This document shows positions 1-13,930 of a stretch of DNA of 64,000 bases, piece by piece. Origin of the DNA: Argopecten irradians (Eukaryota > Mollusca > Bivalvia > Pectinida > Pectinidae). Made by a program: the position numbers and the translations under genes. The notes under the pieces are model-generated. The model had not been told where the DNA came from and did no database searches. It worked only from the letters and a program-made list of their open reading frames with translations. Each line of letters starts with the position of its first letter. Positions within the stretch are counted from its first letter, which is position 1. The stretch covers positions 26,618,828-26,682,827 of the forward strand of contig NC_091141.1 of NCBI RefSeq assembly GCF_041381155.1. Direction: 5' to 3'.

Positions 1-1167
1 AAACCTTCATCTTGTAAGTAACTATATACATCTAAGTTAGTTTATGAATGTTTCAAACTTACTAAAACAGTTTAAATGTTTAAACATCAACCATGGATAC
101 AAAGACACATTTATGTATCAGAAATTTGAAAGTTTAGCAAAAACTATTTCATTTGTTATACATCACGATATTAAATTCAGAGTGTTATTTATTTATTCTT
201 TCAAACACAGGTGCACAATGTACCAACGTGTCATCAAAGCGCCATTAAACCCTGAGTGTCCTTCCTGTATGTTTCTCCCGATACAAATATAGTTTGCTAC
301 AGTGTATCATTACTACACTTAAATCTATATTTGCATACTTCCTTGGGAATATCTTTCATTGGTAGGTGTATTGGAGGTCCCTACTATACTGGGTCAATTC
401 CTAAAAGGGTACACCTACCAGCGATTGTTTCCTGGGGGTCTCCTTTGAGTTGTGGTATGAGTGTACGCCCATAGGAGAGGTAAAGAATGAGTTAGGGAGC
501 AGATGGGTGATGGTAAAGAAGATGGACGGTTGACCTAGAGAGAGGATTAGTGGAAGAGATAAGGTGGCACAATGCGCAGATAAAAATATTCGTATACATA
601 ATAATTGAAAATGTCACTGTTGTTGGTGAATATTGTGTCATTTATTTTCACATTGCAAATTACAGGTATTATTTCTTTTAATATGATTAAGCGAGTCAAA
701 TTATCTATAGACGCAATTAAGTACTAAAAGTGTCCAGAAATGTAGAGACAGGATCTTGATTTTCAGCATTTCGTTCGAATTTATACTGCCCTTTTGTAAT
801 ATGTATCAAAAACTTGATTGTAGAAATTTGATACGGTAAGTGCCTTCCTATTTTTTATTGGCGAATTCGATAGATAAAAGATAGCAAATTAATGAATTTA
901 ATACACAACAAACGTGTTCGGGAATTGAACAAATTCAATAAAACATGCACGAAAGGTTTGTTCATGAAAACGACTGTATAACATGTATGCTAACCTCACA
1001 GTATTATGTATGAGCAATATCACTTTCAGAATTTTCAATAAAATGCGTCGAGTGTTTTGCTTGCACGGAGGATGTAATGAATAGAACTTAGTACCCGAAA
1101 TTGACGTGAGGTGTCTATACATGTATTGAAGATAATATTGGATAACACGTACGTTATTTATCAATTA
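1..1167. other. Intergenic, no supported gene
   Basis: AT-rich sequence with only short chance frames. A possible donor (TTGTAAGTAAC) at base 13-14 could mark the end of an exon that starts outside the window. Confidence 0.4.
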
Positions 1168-1525
1168 TGAACCTTTGTTGATGTTAATATGGTGTTATAA
1201 TGCCTTGGTAGAATTGAATGATAACCGAGGTCATTATTTAGATCAATAAAGGCGTTATAACACCATATGGACCGAATCAAAAAGTCTTTAATTTCTAGAT
1301 TAGATATGCAGTTCCTTTGATAAATGTCAGAATAATTATTAGATTTATATATTAATTACAGGAATAACGATGGCTACAAAACGTCACCCTGAGGAACTCA
1401 GCGTTTGGGTAATGACACCACAGAATGGAAACATCGAGTCAATATGCTAAACATCGCTTCTCCACGTGACAGTGTATAAGCGAATGAGAATGGAGGAATC
1501 TCGGAGCATATCTAATATATTCAAA
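1168..1525. mobile_element. 350-bp dispersed element, copy 1
   Basis: AATATGGTGTTATAATGCC and GGCGTTATAACACCATATGG form an inverted pair at the left. The right part has CACCCTGAGGAACTCAGCGT and a CACGTGACAGTGTATAAGCG stretch. There is no coding frame. Confidence 0.62.
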
Positions 1526-2469
1526 TTATCGAAAAATGGAAGAATATGATCAAAGATATTAACAATTAAAACCAGTCAAACATTCACTCTAGATTATTGG
1601 AGTAGCATAACGTTCACGATATGATAAATTTATCTCTAAAAATTATAATCTATAGAGAAATCGAGATTCTTACATCATTCAAGAGATAACTTGAACACAT
1701 TATTCTTGTTATGGTTATATAACACAAAATTGATGAGAGTATGCTCCGCTTTTTCTGTTATATCTACACCAATAAGATATTTTTCTCTACGTGAAAATTC
1801 TGAGGGATTCTTTTCTGTGACAGATTGTTACGCCATGGTATCCACCAATCAGAGGAGTCGTTACAAACTACTACGTCATTTTTACCTCATGCCATTGAAA
1901 GTGTTCGTTACAAACAAGAATGGATTGCCGTCTGAGAAGACGTCTCACGATCACCTGTATTCTCCGGCAAAGCCATGCCGTAGCCGGTGGTCGTTTTGAG
2001 AACATTGACTAAGACCTTAAATTGATCGACGATCGGCTGCCTCGATTTAAACAATGACGGAATATCGATCCCACTAGGGAAAATATATATCACAATGCGT
2101 CAAAGTGACATCGGAACAAATAGTCACTGAATATTTCATTGCCATTTAAATAGCTATGTGAGACTTTTTTATCGCTTTATACACGAATAAACAAATACGA
2201 TCGTTTCTAGTGTTTCATCAGTGTTAAAACGCCAATAGATCTGTAGCACCAGACCCATAGGACATGCGCAGTCAGGAGGTCGGTGTGCCATTCACGTAGT
2301 TACCGTAAACCAACTTTCTTTTGCGTGCAATTTACTTTCGTGGATAAAGTACATTTTCGAAATTTTATCTCCGCGAATTAATATCAAACAGCGACTATGT
2401 TTAGAAATTGAAATCCGCGAAACTTTGTAGTTACGAAACAAGGTCGGCGATTAGTTTACCATGGAATAC

Positions 2470-3072
2470 ACACGTGTTGTCTGAATTGCATGGCTACCCA
2501 TCACGTCACTACGACCATTTAACTATTTTCTCAGTAAAATTTTAACATTTTGTTTCAGAAACTATGCAGTTTTACTACAAAAATTGCAAACAATAGGATA
2601 TGGTTATTTAACTGTCACCCAATTTTTATGTATGGAGAATTGACTTGCAGTTGAGATTTTCTTCTGATTCATTACAAAATGGCGGGGCTTCATAAAATTG
2701 TAAATAAAACATCGAGGTATATATATTATTTTATAAACTTCTCAAACTCAATTACATTAAAATACAGTGCATCATATTAAAACAGTTATATATTGTAGAT
2801 CATGCATATCCTAAAATTTCAATTAGTAGAACAATTCAAAAAATGAATTATGAAGAGACGATGAATACAGACGATTAATAAACTGCTTTATAGGTATGAG
2901 GTATGAGAGAAACATACTCTTTCATATGTGGATATGAAGGATAGGGCTATTTTATCCTCAGGATCACAAACTGTTGTAATATCGTCGGCAAGCCTAGAGT
3001 TTTACATCATTTTGTGACCCTCAGATAAAATATCTCTATCCTTCATATCTACTTATGAAAGAGTCTGATAAA
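2470..3072. mobile_element. 600-bp element with terminal hairpin, copy 1
   Basis: It contains TGTATGGAGAATTGACTTGC and a terminal inverted pair (TCATATGTGGATATGAAGGA … TCCTTCATATCTACTTATGA) around a loop with ACAAACTGTTGTAATATCG. The same segments occur in reverse order and orientation at 22.93-23.42 kb. Confidence 0.65.
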
Positions 3073-4662
3073 AAAATTTGAAAAATAAACTATTTACTCC
3101 ATATTATCATTATAAGTTGATTGCGAAGCAAATTATACAAATTATGTAATTCCCGAGTGTACAGTGTATGTGCGCCGAAGAGTCATAGTGGGAAAGGAAA
3201 CCGGAGTCCCCCCAAAAAATCTAAGTTGTGACCTCTAACCTTTCAATGCCCTTGTTGGTTATCAATCATGAAATGCGAGTGACTTTCACCACTTCATCAT
3301 GATCAACCCCCCCCTCCCCCACAATTGGCATTGTTAATCCCATATTTTTTTCAAAATGGACGCCGTTTCAATAAACATCAATAGTAATCGATTATTATAC
3401 CTGTGGCTTACGTCATTGATTTTGTGTCTTTGTTTCAGCAGTTTTCTGCTTGACATGAAGAGGTTATACAATGCAGCTGATAACAAGAGGATAATGGACG
3501 CTGTATGATTAGGAAAAGGCTACACTGTTAATCAATCAAAATCGCAGTCAGACGCGCTCTTGAACGCCCACCGCCTCTCTCTAGGTGTAACCTTTGAAGC
3601 TCTCAATGATATCGATCAATGAAAAGCTTCTTTGTAATACCGATATCATTCAAGCGTCCGTCTCATGTTTTGCGTCAACGGAAGAAAATCAGGCTTTGTG
3701 AAAAATGACTTTAATACGACAATATAATATTCCACTTGTGGGCATTAGTCTTCCTGTATTAAATCGAGAAACGCGCCAAAAGAAGTTTGCCAACAGGATC
3801 AATGATGCGTTCGACCGTAAACGTCAAGTTAATAACAAAGTCAGATGAATTATGCTATTCCATATATCATTAGTAATTACTTTAGTGAGACCAGAACTGA
3901 AGTACATTTATAGATTATTGTATCAGTAATAAAGCTAACATGGATACTAAGTTCTGTGGGATAAAACATAAAATTCTACTCCCCTTATCCCTAAGTATAT
4001 AGGGCAGGCGTCCTTAGAAAACACCCGATGATATGGAATTATGGTCGACCCTTTCTATTTTGTTTCACTGAAATGCTGCAATCGATGATTAAAGTAAATA
4101 TTCGGTACAACTCAGTCATAAATCAGGTATCATTTTTTACAATTCATCAAAAGATTTGAGATGGAGGATGAAAATTGTGTTTCGGGCAGCAACAAGTTTC
4201 TGTGTTTTGACTCCTTCCTATATGTGGTACAATTTCGACTATCCATTCACATTTTTTAAGGTCAAAAAGAATCAATATTCATCACATAGTCCGCCTGATA
4301 TCCATCTCGATTTTTGCTCGCCAAGGCTCACAAAATTAAAACTTCTTCGACTCGTTTCATAAAATCTCATATGAAATGAACACTCATGTAAGATCCTATA
4401 CAGTACATGTATATATTTTTTTATGAAATTTAATCTCTCCGTCTGCTATAGGCGCTAGTGACCACAAGGACATCAGGCTTTTGTGTACCGAGTAAGAGGT
4501 TAAAACACGCGATGAGGGATGGTCTCGGCTGAGGACGTCGGCTGTGCTGCAGCATATATAGGCCTAAGTCATATAGGCCTAAGTCATTCTTAGTCAATGC
4601 CTTTTCTCATCAATCCGTCCCCTATGACACCGTCTCATCGTATTGACCACAACTATTCTGTA
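3073..4662. other. Intergenic, no supported gene
   Basis: It includes a fragment, GGAAAGGAAACCGGAGTCCC (3192), resembling the bivalve repeat. It also has a 19-bp direct duplication (ATATAGGCCTAAGTCAT) near 4556-4585. Nothing coding is recognised. Confidence 0.4.
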
Positions 4663-4819
4663 TTTGCATATTACAGAGTTATCCGCCCTTGCGAATAGGT
4701 TTTGATTGTGATGCCATGTGTTTGCGAGCGTAACGTCATTCTTTTCGAAGAAACTGTAATTGCGCCTACAACATAATGACGTAACATTGGATACCTACTC
4801 TAACTCTGTAATATTCAAA
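4663..4819. mobile_element. Short TIR MITE, copy 1 (157 bp)
   Basis: The terminal inverted repeats are TTTGCATATTACAGAGTTA and TAACTCTGTAATATTCAAA, 19 bp with one mismatch. The interior matches the 15.2-kb copy, including GTGTTTGCGAG and AATGACGT. Confidence 0.65.
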
Positions 4820-7800
4820 GACGAAAAAAGTAGGGTGTTTGCCCTTGTCACGGCTGTTCTGGTTTGGTCTGTTGGACAAGAGTCTATAATACTTATCTTT
4901 GATTCTGCACGACGTTCTGCTTAAAGGGAGTGGGTCGGCTGATTGGCCGTTGTCAGTGTTTTGTGACCGAATACGGCGTACACTTCAATGTACTTTAATT
5001 GGCAGTATGTTTCAATGAGATAGCACTGTAAAATAGTCATTTCAAAAATATCATGTCAGTAGTTCAAGACTTACGATATTCATGATACATACCAACTATT
5101 GGCCAATTAGTTCTATTTAACTGCAGGCGAGAGGTGATTTATTGGCTTGTTAAATATTACAGGATTTATTCATTATATGATATTCACCTGTCATAGCCGC
5201 TTTAAAGTTTTCTTTTCGAAAATATGAATCAGCCACATCGAAGCGTAAACGTGGGGCAATATTATGTAAATCTGCACAGGAATATTGTATGGAATGACTT
5301 TGTTGACCCTTCACCTCTGGCCGGAGTGACCGAGTGCAAAGCCGATATGTTTTTACATATTAATATTTATCGCATGTAAAAGTCTTTATAGGTTAAGAAT
5401 ATCTTAGTATATAGTACTATAAAAATATCAACTTAAGTGATCTTGTCGTTTGCAAATTACGGAAAGCTACTAGCCCTGTCACCGACAATATCCTACTTGA
5501 TATAAGTGCTAAAACCTATTTTTGATAATAATTCGATTGACTGCTTCGAAATAGATTACATTGTTCTATATACTGTTACATGTAACTTATTCGCGTGGAC
5601 TTGATTTTTCAATTTTCATTCACGGATTTAAAAAAAATGAATGGAAATTCCTATCAATAAAAATAATGTAGATGTTTATTCCTGAAACAAACTTTCCATA
5701 ATTTTCGTGAAATTCGCCAAAATAAATCGTACGCGAAGGAAAGTTGGTTTACAGTAGTTTCCAAGCAGGTCAAACTGTTTATTTCTGCTATATTCCAAAT
5801 AAAATACCCTAACTATGTTGACCCGGAAATAATATAGGGTCCATCCGCCTTATCTTGGAAATATATTGTTACAGTATCAATTTACTGACGATTTAATTCA
5901 ACTTTGCTGCATTTTGCTTCGTATTGTAAGCATTATTAGACATTATAATAATTTGGTCTATGAAAAATATATACCCGATGAAATCAACTCGATAAACTTA
6001 CTGCAACACAAGCCGTGACAACAGGTACATGTACTTGTGGTCAGCGCAATGATGGAATAAATTGCCCAATTTCAAAATAATAAAAGAAATGATATGATTG
6101 AAAATACATGTTTTTGTAATAGAAAACTAGCATATTTTAACTGACTGTTAGTTTTTCCCACTATCTTCTCGCTCTTTTCCGAGATCCTTTTAAGTCGGTT
6201 GTTTGAGTATGCCCAGCGTCCAATAACAATTTGCATTATTTTAGGGCGGTCCATCGTGTGTTTGGCACATGTTGTGTTGGAGTGTTATGGTTGCTTGTGT
6301 GGTTTTTATTGGGGTGGGGGCGGACGGGAGTAGGATCCCTATATGTTCGCTTTATGCCCTCTTTATTAGTAGAAATTATATCGTACTTATTACCAACAGT
6401 ACAGCCCACTCAGTCACATTTTCCTGACAAATATATTAACTCACTTCGTATTTTTTCTTTTCTTCCAAACGTCTCCCTTGACACCTCCTCACGTTTGACA
6501 TTCAGATGAGCGTCAACCTCTGTAAGGAATGATCTGTGGCCTGAGACGTAATACATCGCCTATAAAATGGTGGTTTTTCTTTTTCCCAAAATTCCATGTC
6601 AGAACGTAAAATTGCATTTTTATTTTAATATGTAAACAGGAAAGTCTCGGGTTATATTATTGGCCCAAGATCCCTCGCCAGGTATTACCCAAAATTATAA
6701 GTTCCTACGTAAAAGCTTAAAAGATTAAACTATTCAAGTGCACAACAACGTATTCACACACCCGAAAGAAATATTTTGATTGGTCAAAAAAAAACGTTGT
6801 TGTATAGACAAACTTCAATTATATGAAAGTTTGAACATCATACCGAAACCTCTTTAAAATCGTTGGTGTTTTTGTTTTCAAAGTTGGTCCACTGATCCAC
6901 TAAAACCGACCGTTAATGACATTGTATTTCTGTATGAGGTCAGTTAAAGATTCATAACTGAGTTAAAAATTCCATATGTCTAAGAAACGGGAAATCGTTT
7001 AGACGTTAAGACATTCTTAGGATGTATACCAGTAAAAAATCAAAATCATTCTGTATAAAACAGTTTTGATTATATAGCTTTTTGGAGATGCGAGACTGAT
7101 GCGTCTGTCTAATCGCTTTTGAGATATTGTCTATCAAAAGACACGGATATGATATAACACGTTGTATGTGATTTACGGGAAATTTGCCGTTTTGAACATA
7201 CACAATAAATCAAAGCAATGTTTTCCTAAAATAGCTCGCCCGATATCGATGTTTATTGAATTGACTAAACAATGCTTTCATTTAAAAAAAAATCAGCTGT
7301 TATATTGAACAAACCTACTATTTAACTTCCTAAACCTTCACAAAACCGATCCTTCTAAAAACCGATCCTTCACAAAACCGATAACCTGTTGATACAGATC
7401 TTTTGTGATTTTCATTATTACTTTTTTATTTAGCGGTAAATACATTTGTACCTTTGTTTGTTTGATAAAATTAACGTCCTATTAACAGCCAGGGTCATGT
7501 AAGAATGGCCTCCCATGTATACGGTGTTTTGCGTGTATGAAGTGGCGGTGTGTGTTTTGGGAGACTGCGGTATATTTGTGATGTGTCTTCTTGTATATTG
7601 GAACTCTTGCCCTTTTATAGTGCTTTATCACTGAAGCATGCCTCCTGGCAACACACCCCAACCGGTCGCATTAAACGGGCGAAAACAATTTATGGCATAA
7701 TGATAAGACTGTAAAATCATTTTACCCTACCTCTTAATTTTGATAAAAAAATTGTACCATTTTCATATAAAACGGCCTACTTTGAAATTTTTCAAAAAAT

Positions 7801-10313
7801 TCTGAATTCCATATGGAAAAATGATGTTTTTGTTCGAAAACATGTTCATTACAAACCGGACACCTGTATAAACCGAACAATGGACTAGTCCCGTAAACAT
7901 CCGGATTAGACATGTTACGCTTTACTTCAAAATAGGTCATTTCTATTGAAATCAAAGGGCGTTTAACTCACTTTAAAATTTATTTAAAAATGAAATACCA
8001 AACAATATTTGATCTCTCAGTGTAATGCTTTTGAATTTTGATTATAGTTAATCTTCCAATGATATACAGAAAGAATTAGCCTGATGCAGCTTAAAATGCC
8101 ATTGTAATTATTTCAGAAAAAAATAACTACTAAATAGCTCTGAGAATTATTTTAAACTATTGAAAGCTCTTTCATTTAGGACCAAACGCGATTTAACGAA
8201 GCTGTGACGTCATAGTAACACATCCTAAATCTTATGATAGACAATACACCGGGCGAGTGGTTGAACTTAACAACAGTAAGACAAATTAATTCGTCAACAT
8301 TTCTTATTATTTGCCGTTTCACACGTCGGAAATAAACCCTCAATAGCAGGCTCCTGGAAATCATAGTTTACTTGAGTTGGATCAGCAATATCTGATATCG
8401 AATTTAGTCAACCTTGCTTTTGGTTTCAACCACTTTTTGTCGGCGTATAATCACAGTTTTAATTAAAATCATTCAACAATTAAACCATTTTCTCAAGGGA
8501 TAGTATCCCGGTAGTCCTTTATTGATTCACGTGCTTTGACTTTCTTTTCTCAATTACTCTTCCCATCCCAATTTTGAAAATAGTCTATTCCACCATGAAG
8601 TCGTCTGGCCATCAGAGACGGAGTGTCTGCTGTAATAAATGTAACGGGATAGGACTACTGGTAAACACTATTGAACTATACGTAGTATTATATCAGTCAT
8701 ATTCCGTAATATATTTTTTTTATTTTTTTTTTTCCTTTTTTCATACAACATATTTACAAATACATGGGACATCAACACAAATTTGACAGGACATATACAT
8801 TACATTCCTATCACAAAGCAAAGAAAACCATAAGAAACATAACAGCATGCTTAGTAAGTACGTAGAAAATATACTTTTTTAAATGATATGTTATACTTTT
8901 ACAGGTCCGCAAGCGCCTTTGTTGGCCACCAGATATCTCTGTTCGAAGGGCATTATGCTATTGTTCGAAGGTCCTGGGTTTGAAACTGGGTATAAAATTA
9001 ATGTTCCTTGTCCACTCCTCTTACGTAGAATTAGTTCACCTTTGACCTTTTGTAGGCGGCGTGAATTCCGGGACACTTGTGACGTCACTTAATGTTTGGT
9101 TTAAAGCACGCCGATCTGAAATGTCAGACAGAGTTAGAGAATCACCAAGTGAATTGGACGTCGGGGGAGTAGTCGGAATTCAACGTGAGTTATGGCTGCC
9201 TTGCGCCAATAAATGCCATAGCAATGTCAAAAGTGCATAACCTATGAATGCCCTACGTCTGATTGCTGAGCGATTCAGAAGGCCTCTCTGGCAAACTAAT
9301 CATCAGTATTCCATTCCAAAATAATCGTCTGGGGCTGTTTACTGACAAACGATATCACCATCGCCGTTTAGCTACAGTTGTTAATACATTGTAAGTATGT
9401 GTCATGTATCTACTTAGTGATCGAAAGTAAAGACGGATTTTGAAGATGTGTGTATTTGTTTGCTTCAGAAATACTGCCTATGTACATATAACACCAAGAG
9501 GAAAAACAAAATATGTACTGTAAATGCACATATCTTAGTGGTTGTGATATTCTACTGTAGCTTATTTTCGTGTCAGAACTACTTCGCTAAATATCATTGC
9601 GCTCATTGTAATTCTGTATAACGTTTACACATGTATTGTGGTGATTGAGGGAATTCATCATTGGGCCAACATGCTCGAGATTGTCTTTGCGCTAAAATGC
9701 GATAGCGCCAAAATAAAATATTTAGAATATGTAAAACATTCAAAGCAGCCATCCCTTTCCGTCAGACAAAAGAACATGAAGTTAAAAAGAAATACGTGAC
9801 CGGGTTTATCAAACAGTAAACCGTGTGATAAACCTGTCTATAAAGACCATCCGAAGTATGAACTTGGTTAATATAGGACCCTAATAAAGTGGTCTTCTTA
9901 GGAAGGTGGTGGTAATACAGAGGTGGTCGCTAGGTCAGGATCGACTGTAATCTTGACTTTAACATGTAACTACCGTCTTATTAGCCTTGACGTTTAAACT
10001 ATCAGGAATGAGGCAAGATATGATTTACTTTTACAGTGAATGTAAACAATTCTATTATAAAATATATATTTCAATGATTATACCAAATAGCTGGCATGCA
10101 TAGTATCGTATAACAGACTAAAATGGTTCTTTCCGATGAACCCTGATTCAGTTCTGTAGCCCAAGATTAAACTGCTCTGTTGAGAAAAGAGCTTGAAACA
10201 CTATTTAAGCAAAACAAAAGCACAGTATAAGTGTTGAATTACTGAATGGGGATCACGATCTGCTTACGTTTTCAATGAATTACCTGACTTGTGTTCACGA
10301 TGTACCCTTCAAA
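4820..10313. other. Intergenic, repeats only
   Basis: It contains bivalve-repeat fragments (4920-5030, 6465-6570, 7455-7680), a degraded 'CGCGAA' patch (5570-5760) and a small ACCGATCCTTC tandem at 7335-7385. A weak tRNA-like B-box stretch lies near 8965. No gene is supported. Confidence 0.4.
7455..7680. repeat. Bivalve-type dispersed repeat, copy at 7.5 kb
   Basis: TTAACGTCCTATTAACAGCC, GGGTCATGTAAGAATGGCC, then TTTTATAGTGCTTTATCACTGA. The same modules recur at 24.1, 26.9-27.5, 42.6-43.1 and 49.1 kb. I recognise the first motif as common in bivalve genomes. Confidence 0.6.
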
Positions 10314-10676
10314 TTAAAGATGATCCACCGCTGACAAATGGTATTTTTTCACTTTCAAAAACAGGAGCAGACGATTTAGTATTTTTCTTCAGTTACAAAA
10401 GTTTCTTACTTTACACCATTACCATCATTGAAAAGTTTGAGCTTCTAATTTTACTTCAAGTTAAAAATATGAAAAATAATGAATTGCATCCCGAAAAAAA
10501 TTCGAAGCACTATATCCTATATGGAATGAAGTAATGATTGCGCATGCACCAAAGGCGAAATAAATTATTTTATGTTATTTTTGTGTTAATAAGGCACATA
10601 TATACACGAATAAACACCAATTATTCTTCGAATAATAAATATCATTAATGTTTTGTCGGCGGTGGAGCATCTTTAA
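10314..10676. mobile_element. TTAA-flanked MITE, copy 1 (363 bp)
   Basis: TTAA|AGATGATCCACCGCTGAC at the left and TCGGCGGTGGAGCATCT|TTAA at the right form inverted termini flanked by TTAA. This is the target preference of piggyBac-type transposases. The interior AAAGTTTGAGCTTCTAATT and GCGCATGCACCAAAGGCGAA is shared with the 32.3-kb copy. Confidence 0.82.
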
Positions 10677-11234
10677 CTTCCTTTCTTGTGTTTATGACAT
10701 TGTTTGTCTCTAGTGAAGACCCAGTCTGGCTTTTTAGGCATTAAGCCTTCCCGATGTCGATTAGTTGCCTTGTTTACGCTTGTGATTGAACAAGGCTGTA
10801 GTTAAAATTGAGGTCAAGCACAGAGAGACAAGCAAATGAGCGTTAATCGCCGTCGCAAATTAAGTGATTGTGTTTTCCGGCAACCTGGGAGTCACAATGA
10901 TATATGATAGTCCGTTAATTTAAGGAATATTATCAGTATGTTTGTGTGTTTCATCATCTAAATGACAAATACATATGGTTGTAAAGAATATAGAGCCATT
11001 TGCTTTTATATATTCTAGAGAGAGATCCATTTTATTGCATATGCCAGAAAACGAAATATTTTAAAGGGAGTGATACTGACGTTTGTAGACAACTCGTAAA
11101 TTTTGATACCTTTTTTGTACTTTTGCTGCCTGGTCATTTGTCTGATGAAGGTGACCTGTGTACACATCGTACTAGTCATCGAAACTTTACACATAGAATT
11201 GGCATTGGTTGGTTCTGTAACAATATAATCAAAT

Positions 11235-13930
11235 AAACTGTGCTACGTACTCGCTTACGTTTTATTTTTCGCAAATTTCGCGATCAAAGTAATTTCATTA
11301 AATTTTATCTCAGCGAATTATTTTCACATATCATTTCGCGTAAATTTATCTCTCAAAACCTGTTATGAGACGAAAGTATCGAAAAGACTGAACATAATGT
11401 TTACTTGCTGTGAAGTTGTTATTCCTAAAATAACATTGTCGATCAGTCTTTGAATAGCATCTCAAAAATAACAGCTCGTTTACCGTACTCATACATTTTT
11501 GGTACAATTCAATTTCAAACAGTTAGTTCAATGATGAATTCGCGCATTCAAAGAAAATGCTATTAGTAGTCTATAACGTGATCATATTTAGAACAAAATG
11601 CCTGGTTCGAATGGCTAAAATGCTATTACTACAAAATAGTTACGTTTACAGTATTTTTGACTCCTGGTCTCGATTTCTCGAAACAAACTTAAGTCGAAAA
11701 CTGACTTAAGTGGGGAAAAAATTAATATATGTTATATAACGAGAAAAACTGAAGTTAAGACTTTAGTCTGCACTTATGTTTCTAGAAATCGGAGCCTGAT
11801 GCATCTGTTAGGGTTAGATTAAAGTACTTAAAAAGTTAAGGGATTTGCCATCGTCAGAGACCCATGTACGAGTGATCCACTAAATTACGCTACACTTATC
11901 ACCCGTGGATCTTCGGCGATGAGTTTTGGCGGAGTTTTATATATAGTATGAGTTGGAATGTTTACTACATTATATCCAGAAATAGCCTCTCTTTCTATGA
12001 GCGTTTCCATTGACTCTCGAAATGGGAAAAATGATTAAGTAGATTCAAAAATTTAAAAAAACAGACATATGACATATATATGCGTTGAACAAAAATATGT
12101 TTTACCTTTATCAGTGTATAGGTACATGTATATGCCTGTGTCCTCCACGTTCTCGTCATCCATCATATTCTCAACGCCTCAGGCTTAGTGACTACAGCAA
12201 ATGACTTTAAAATCACATGAACCGAACACTGCACATTTGGCATATAAGAACGGTGCAGTTATTCTTCAAGTTTTACCACCGTGTCTTCAAAAGAGAAAAG
12301 TTTAATGTTCATACAATAAAGTACAGTGTGGTTTTTTGTCTCTTTCTAATTTTACGTTTGAACCTATAGTAAGGCCATCGTGACGTAAATGAAGCTCTTG
12401 GGTTTGATCCTATTCTGTTCATGTTTCAGTATCATATTTTTAATAGCGCAGAAGTAATGGCTTTTGTCAAGAAATAAATATAAGAAGTCAGAAAGGAAGT
12501 CAAAAAAAGAAAAATATTTACTAATTCTATTTATAATATCGAATAAAGGATTAAATTAGAGGCCGTAAAGTCGTTTATTTTAGCGGGTCTAAATTCTCGT
12601 GATTTTCACTTAAAACGAGAAAAATAAATTATAACGAATTAAATTACATATTTTGTATTACTTATTATCTTCTTGACTAAATTTCCTAGATCAAAACATT
12701 TTTAATCGCGAAATGTACCAGGTATTCGGTTTTTCATTCCAGCCAACAACATAATGCTCAACTGCTTTACTGCTGTAAATATTCTAAGCTTAGTATGTAT
12801 AAATATTTGATTCATTCAAAGTTGAATTGAAAAGATAACTTATGTTTTCTTATCCATTTGGTCCATTTCTTCAATTATAACTTTTTTTATATTTTCATTT
12901 TGGCCAAAAGAGAGCATGTTAGATACATTTTTGAGTAGTTAGTATCTTTATTGAATTTAGTGACCAAATTTCCAACAAATTGTGCCCTTCAACACAAATT
13001 CAGACTTAAGAAGACTTTAGAGAAGAATGACGGTCGATATACGAAGATTCCTCTATGAACTTCTGACGTAGCAGAAACAACTTGAATGGAATCGCTGATT
13101 CTGCTTTTTTCGGACGGTATATGTGATGATTTTAAGGACCCTATCACAGAAAATTACTACGTAAACAAAACTCTTAGAAATATTATAAAATTAATAAATT
13201 ACCAACAGAATTAATTTGTTTTTAGATCCAAAATATGTGTAACCATTGTTTGGCTGTAACTGATACTGGTATTGTATAGTTGATAATATTCGCGGATTCA
13301 TTCAAATTTGCTAAATTTAGTATCTCGAGAATTTTTTCCAAAATTATAATTTTACATATTACAGCCTGTCATATGAATTAAGGTTCTAAAGGCTACAAAG
13401 ATAATTCTCGAAAATAATCCCCCGCAAATAAGTTCCGTACAGTAGTAGGTCGCGAAATTAGACATCCGCGATATTTAAAAACTATACAGTAACGTCTTGT
13501 ATATCTAGTATAGTGGGAGATAGACTGTTGTTATGGTCAATCAATACGGACACCGTGAGGACCACTGACTTTAATAAATTGGAAATCAGAAACCCGTCAC
13601 ACTATGATGGTACTAGGAGATAGCAATTGCTTTTTGACTGAGATGTGAGATTCGCATGAAACATGTTTACGTAAAATAATCGTTAGAGATGGTATACTCA
13701 TTTGTAGCTCCCGTCGAACATTGTAAATCATCATTCTTTTGTGTGCGACTTACTTCCGCGAATTTCGAGAATAAGGCAAGTTTATCACCGAGGATTACTA
13801 TCTACCTTAGTTATCTAGAGAGACATTTTAAGTCAATAATCTAACAAGCGAAAGTGAATCTTCGCGAACATGATCGGAAATCTCGAAATAATGAGACGCG
13901 AAAGATCATTGTGTTTACAGTACGTCATTT
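11235..13930. repeat. Cluster of degraded 'CGCGAA'-type dispersed repeats
   Basis: About 100-200-bp patches at 11235-11370, 12560-12730, 13270-13480 and 13725-13930 share phrases such as TTTTATCTCAGCGAATTA, TTCGCGAA and TTTACAGTA. The same phrases appear at 2300-2440 (AAATTTTATCTCCGCGAAT), 5570-5760 and 46350-46560. They look like old copies of one AT-rich family. Confidence 0.45.

Noticed and set aside
1691..2093. 102-codon plus-strand frame and overlapping minus frame
   Set aside because: Overlapping opposite frames of chance length with no recognisable family.
8905..8990. tRNA gene or tRNA-derived SINE head (GTTCGAAGG and GGGTTTGAAAC)
   Set aside because: I could not fold a cloverleaf, and the A box is not convincing. 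At best it is a decayed SINE fragment.
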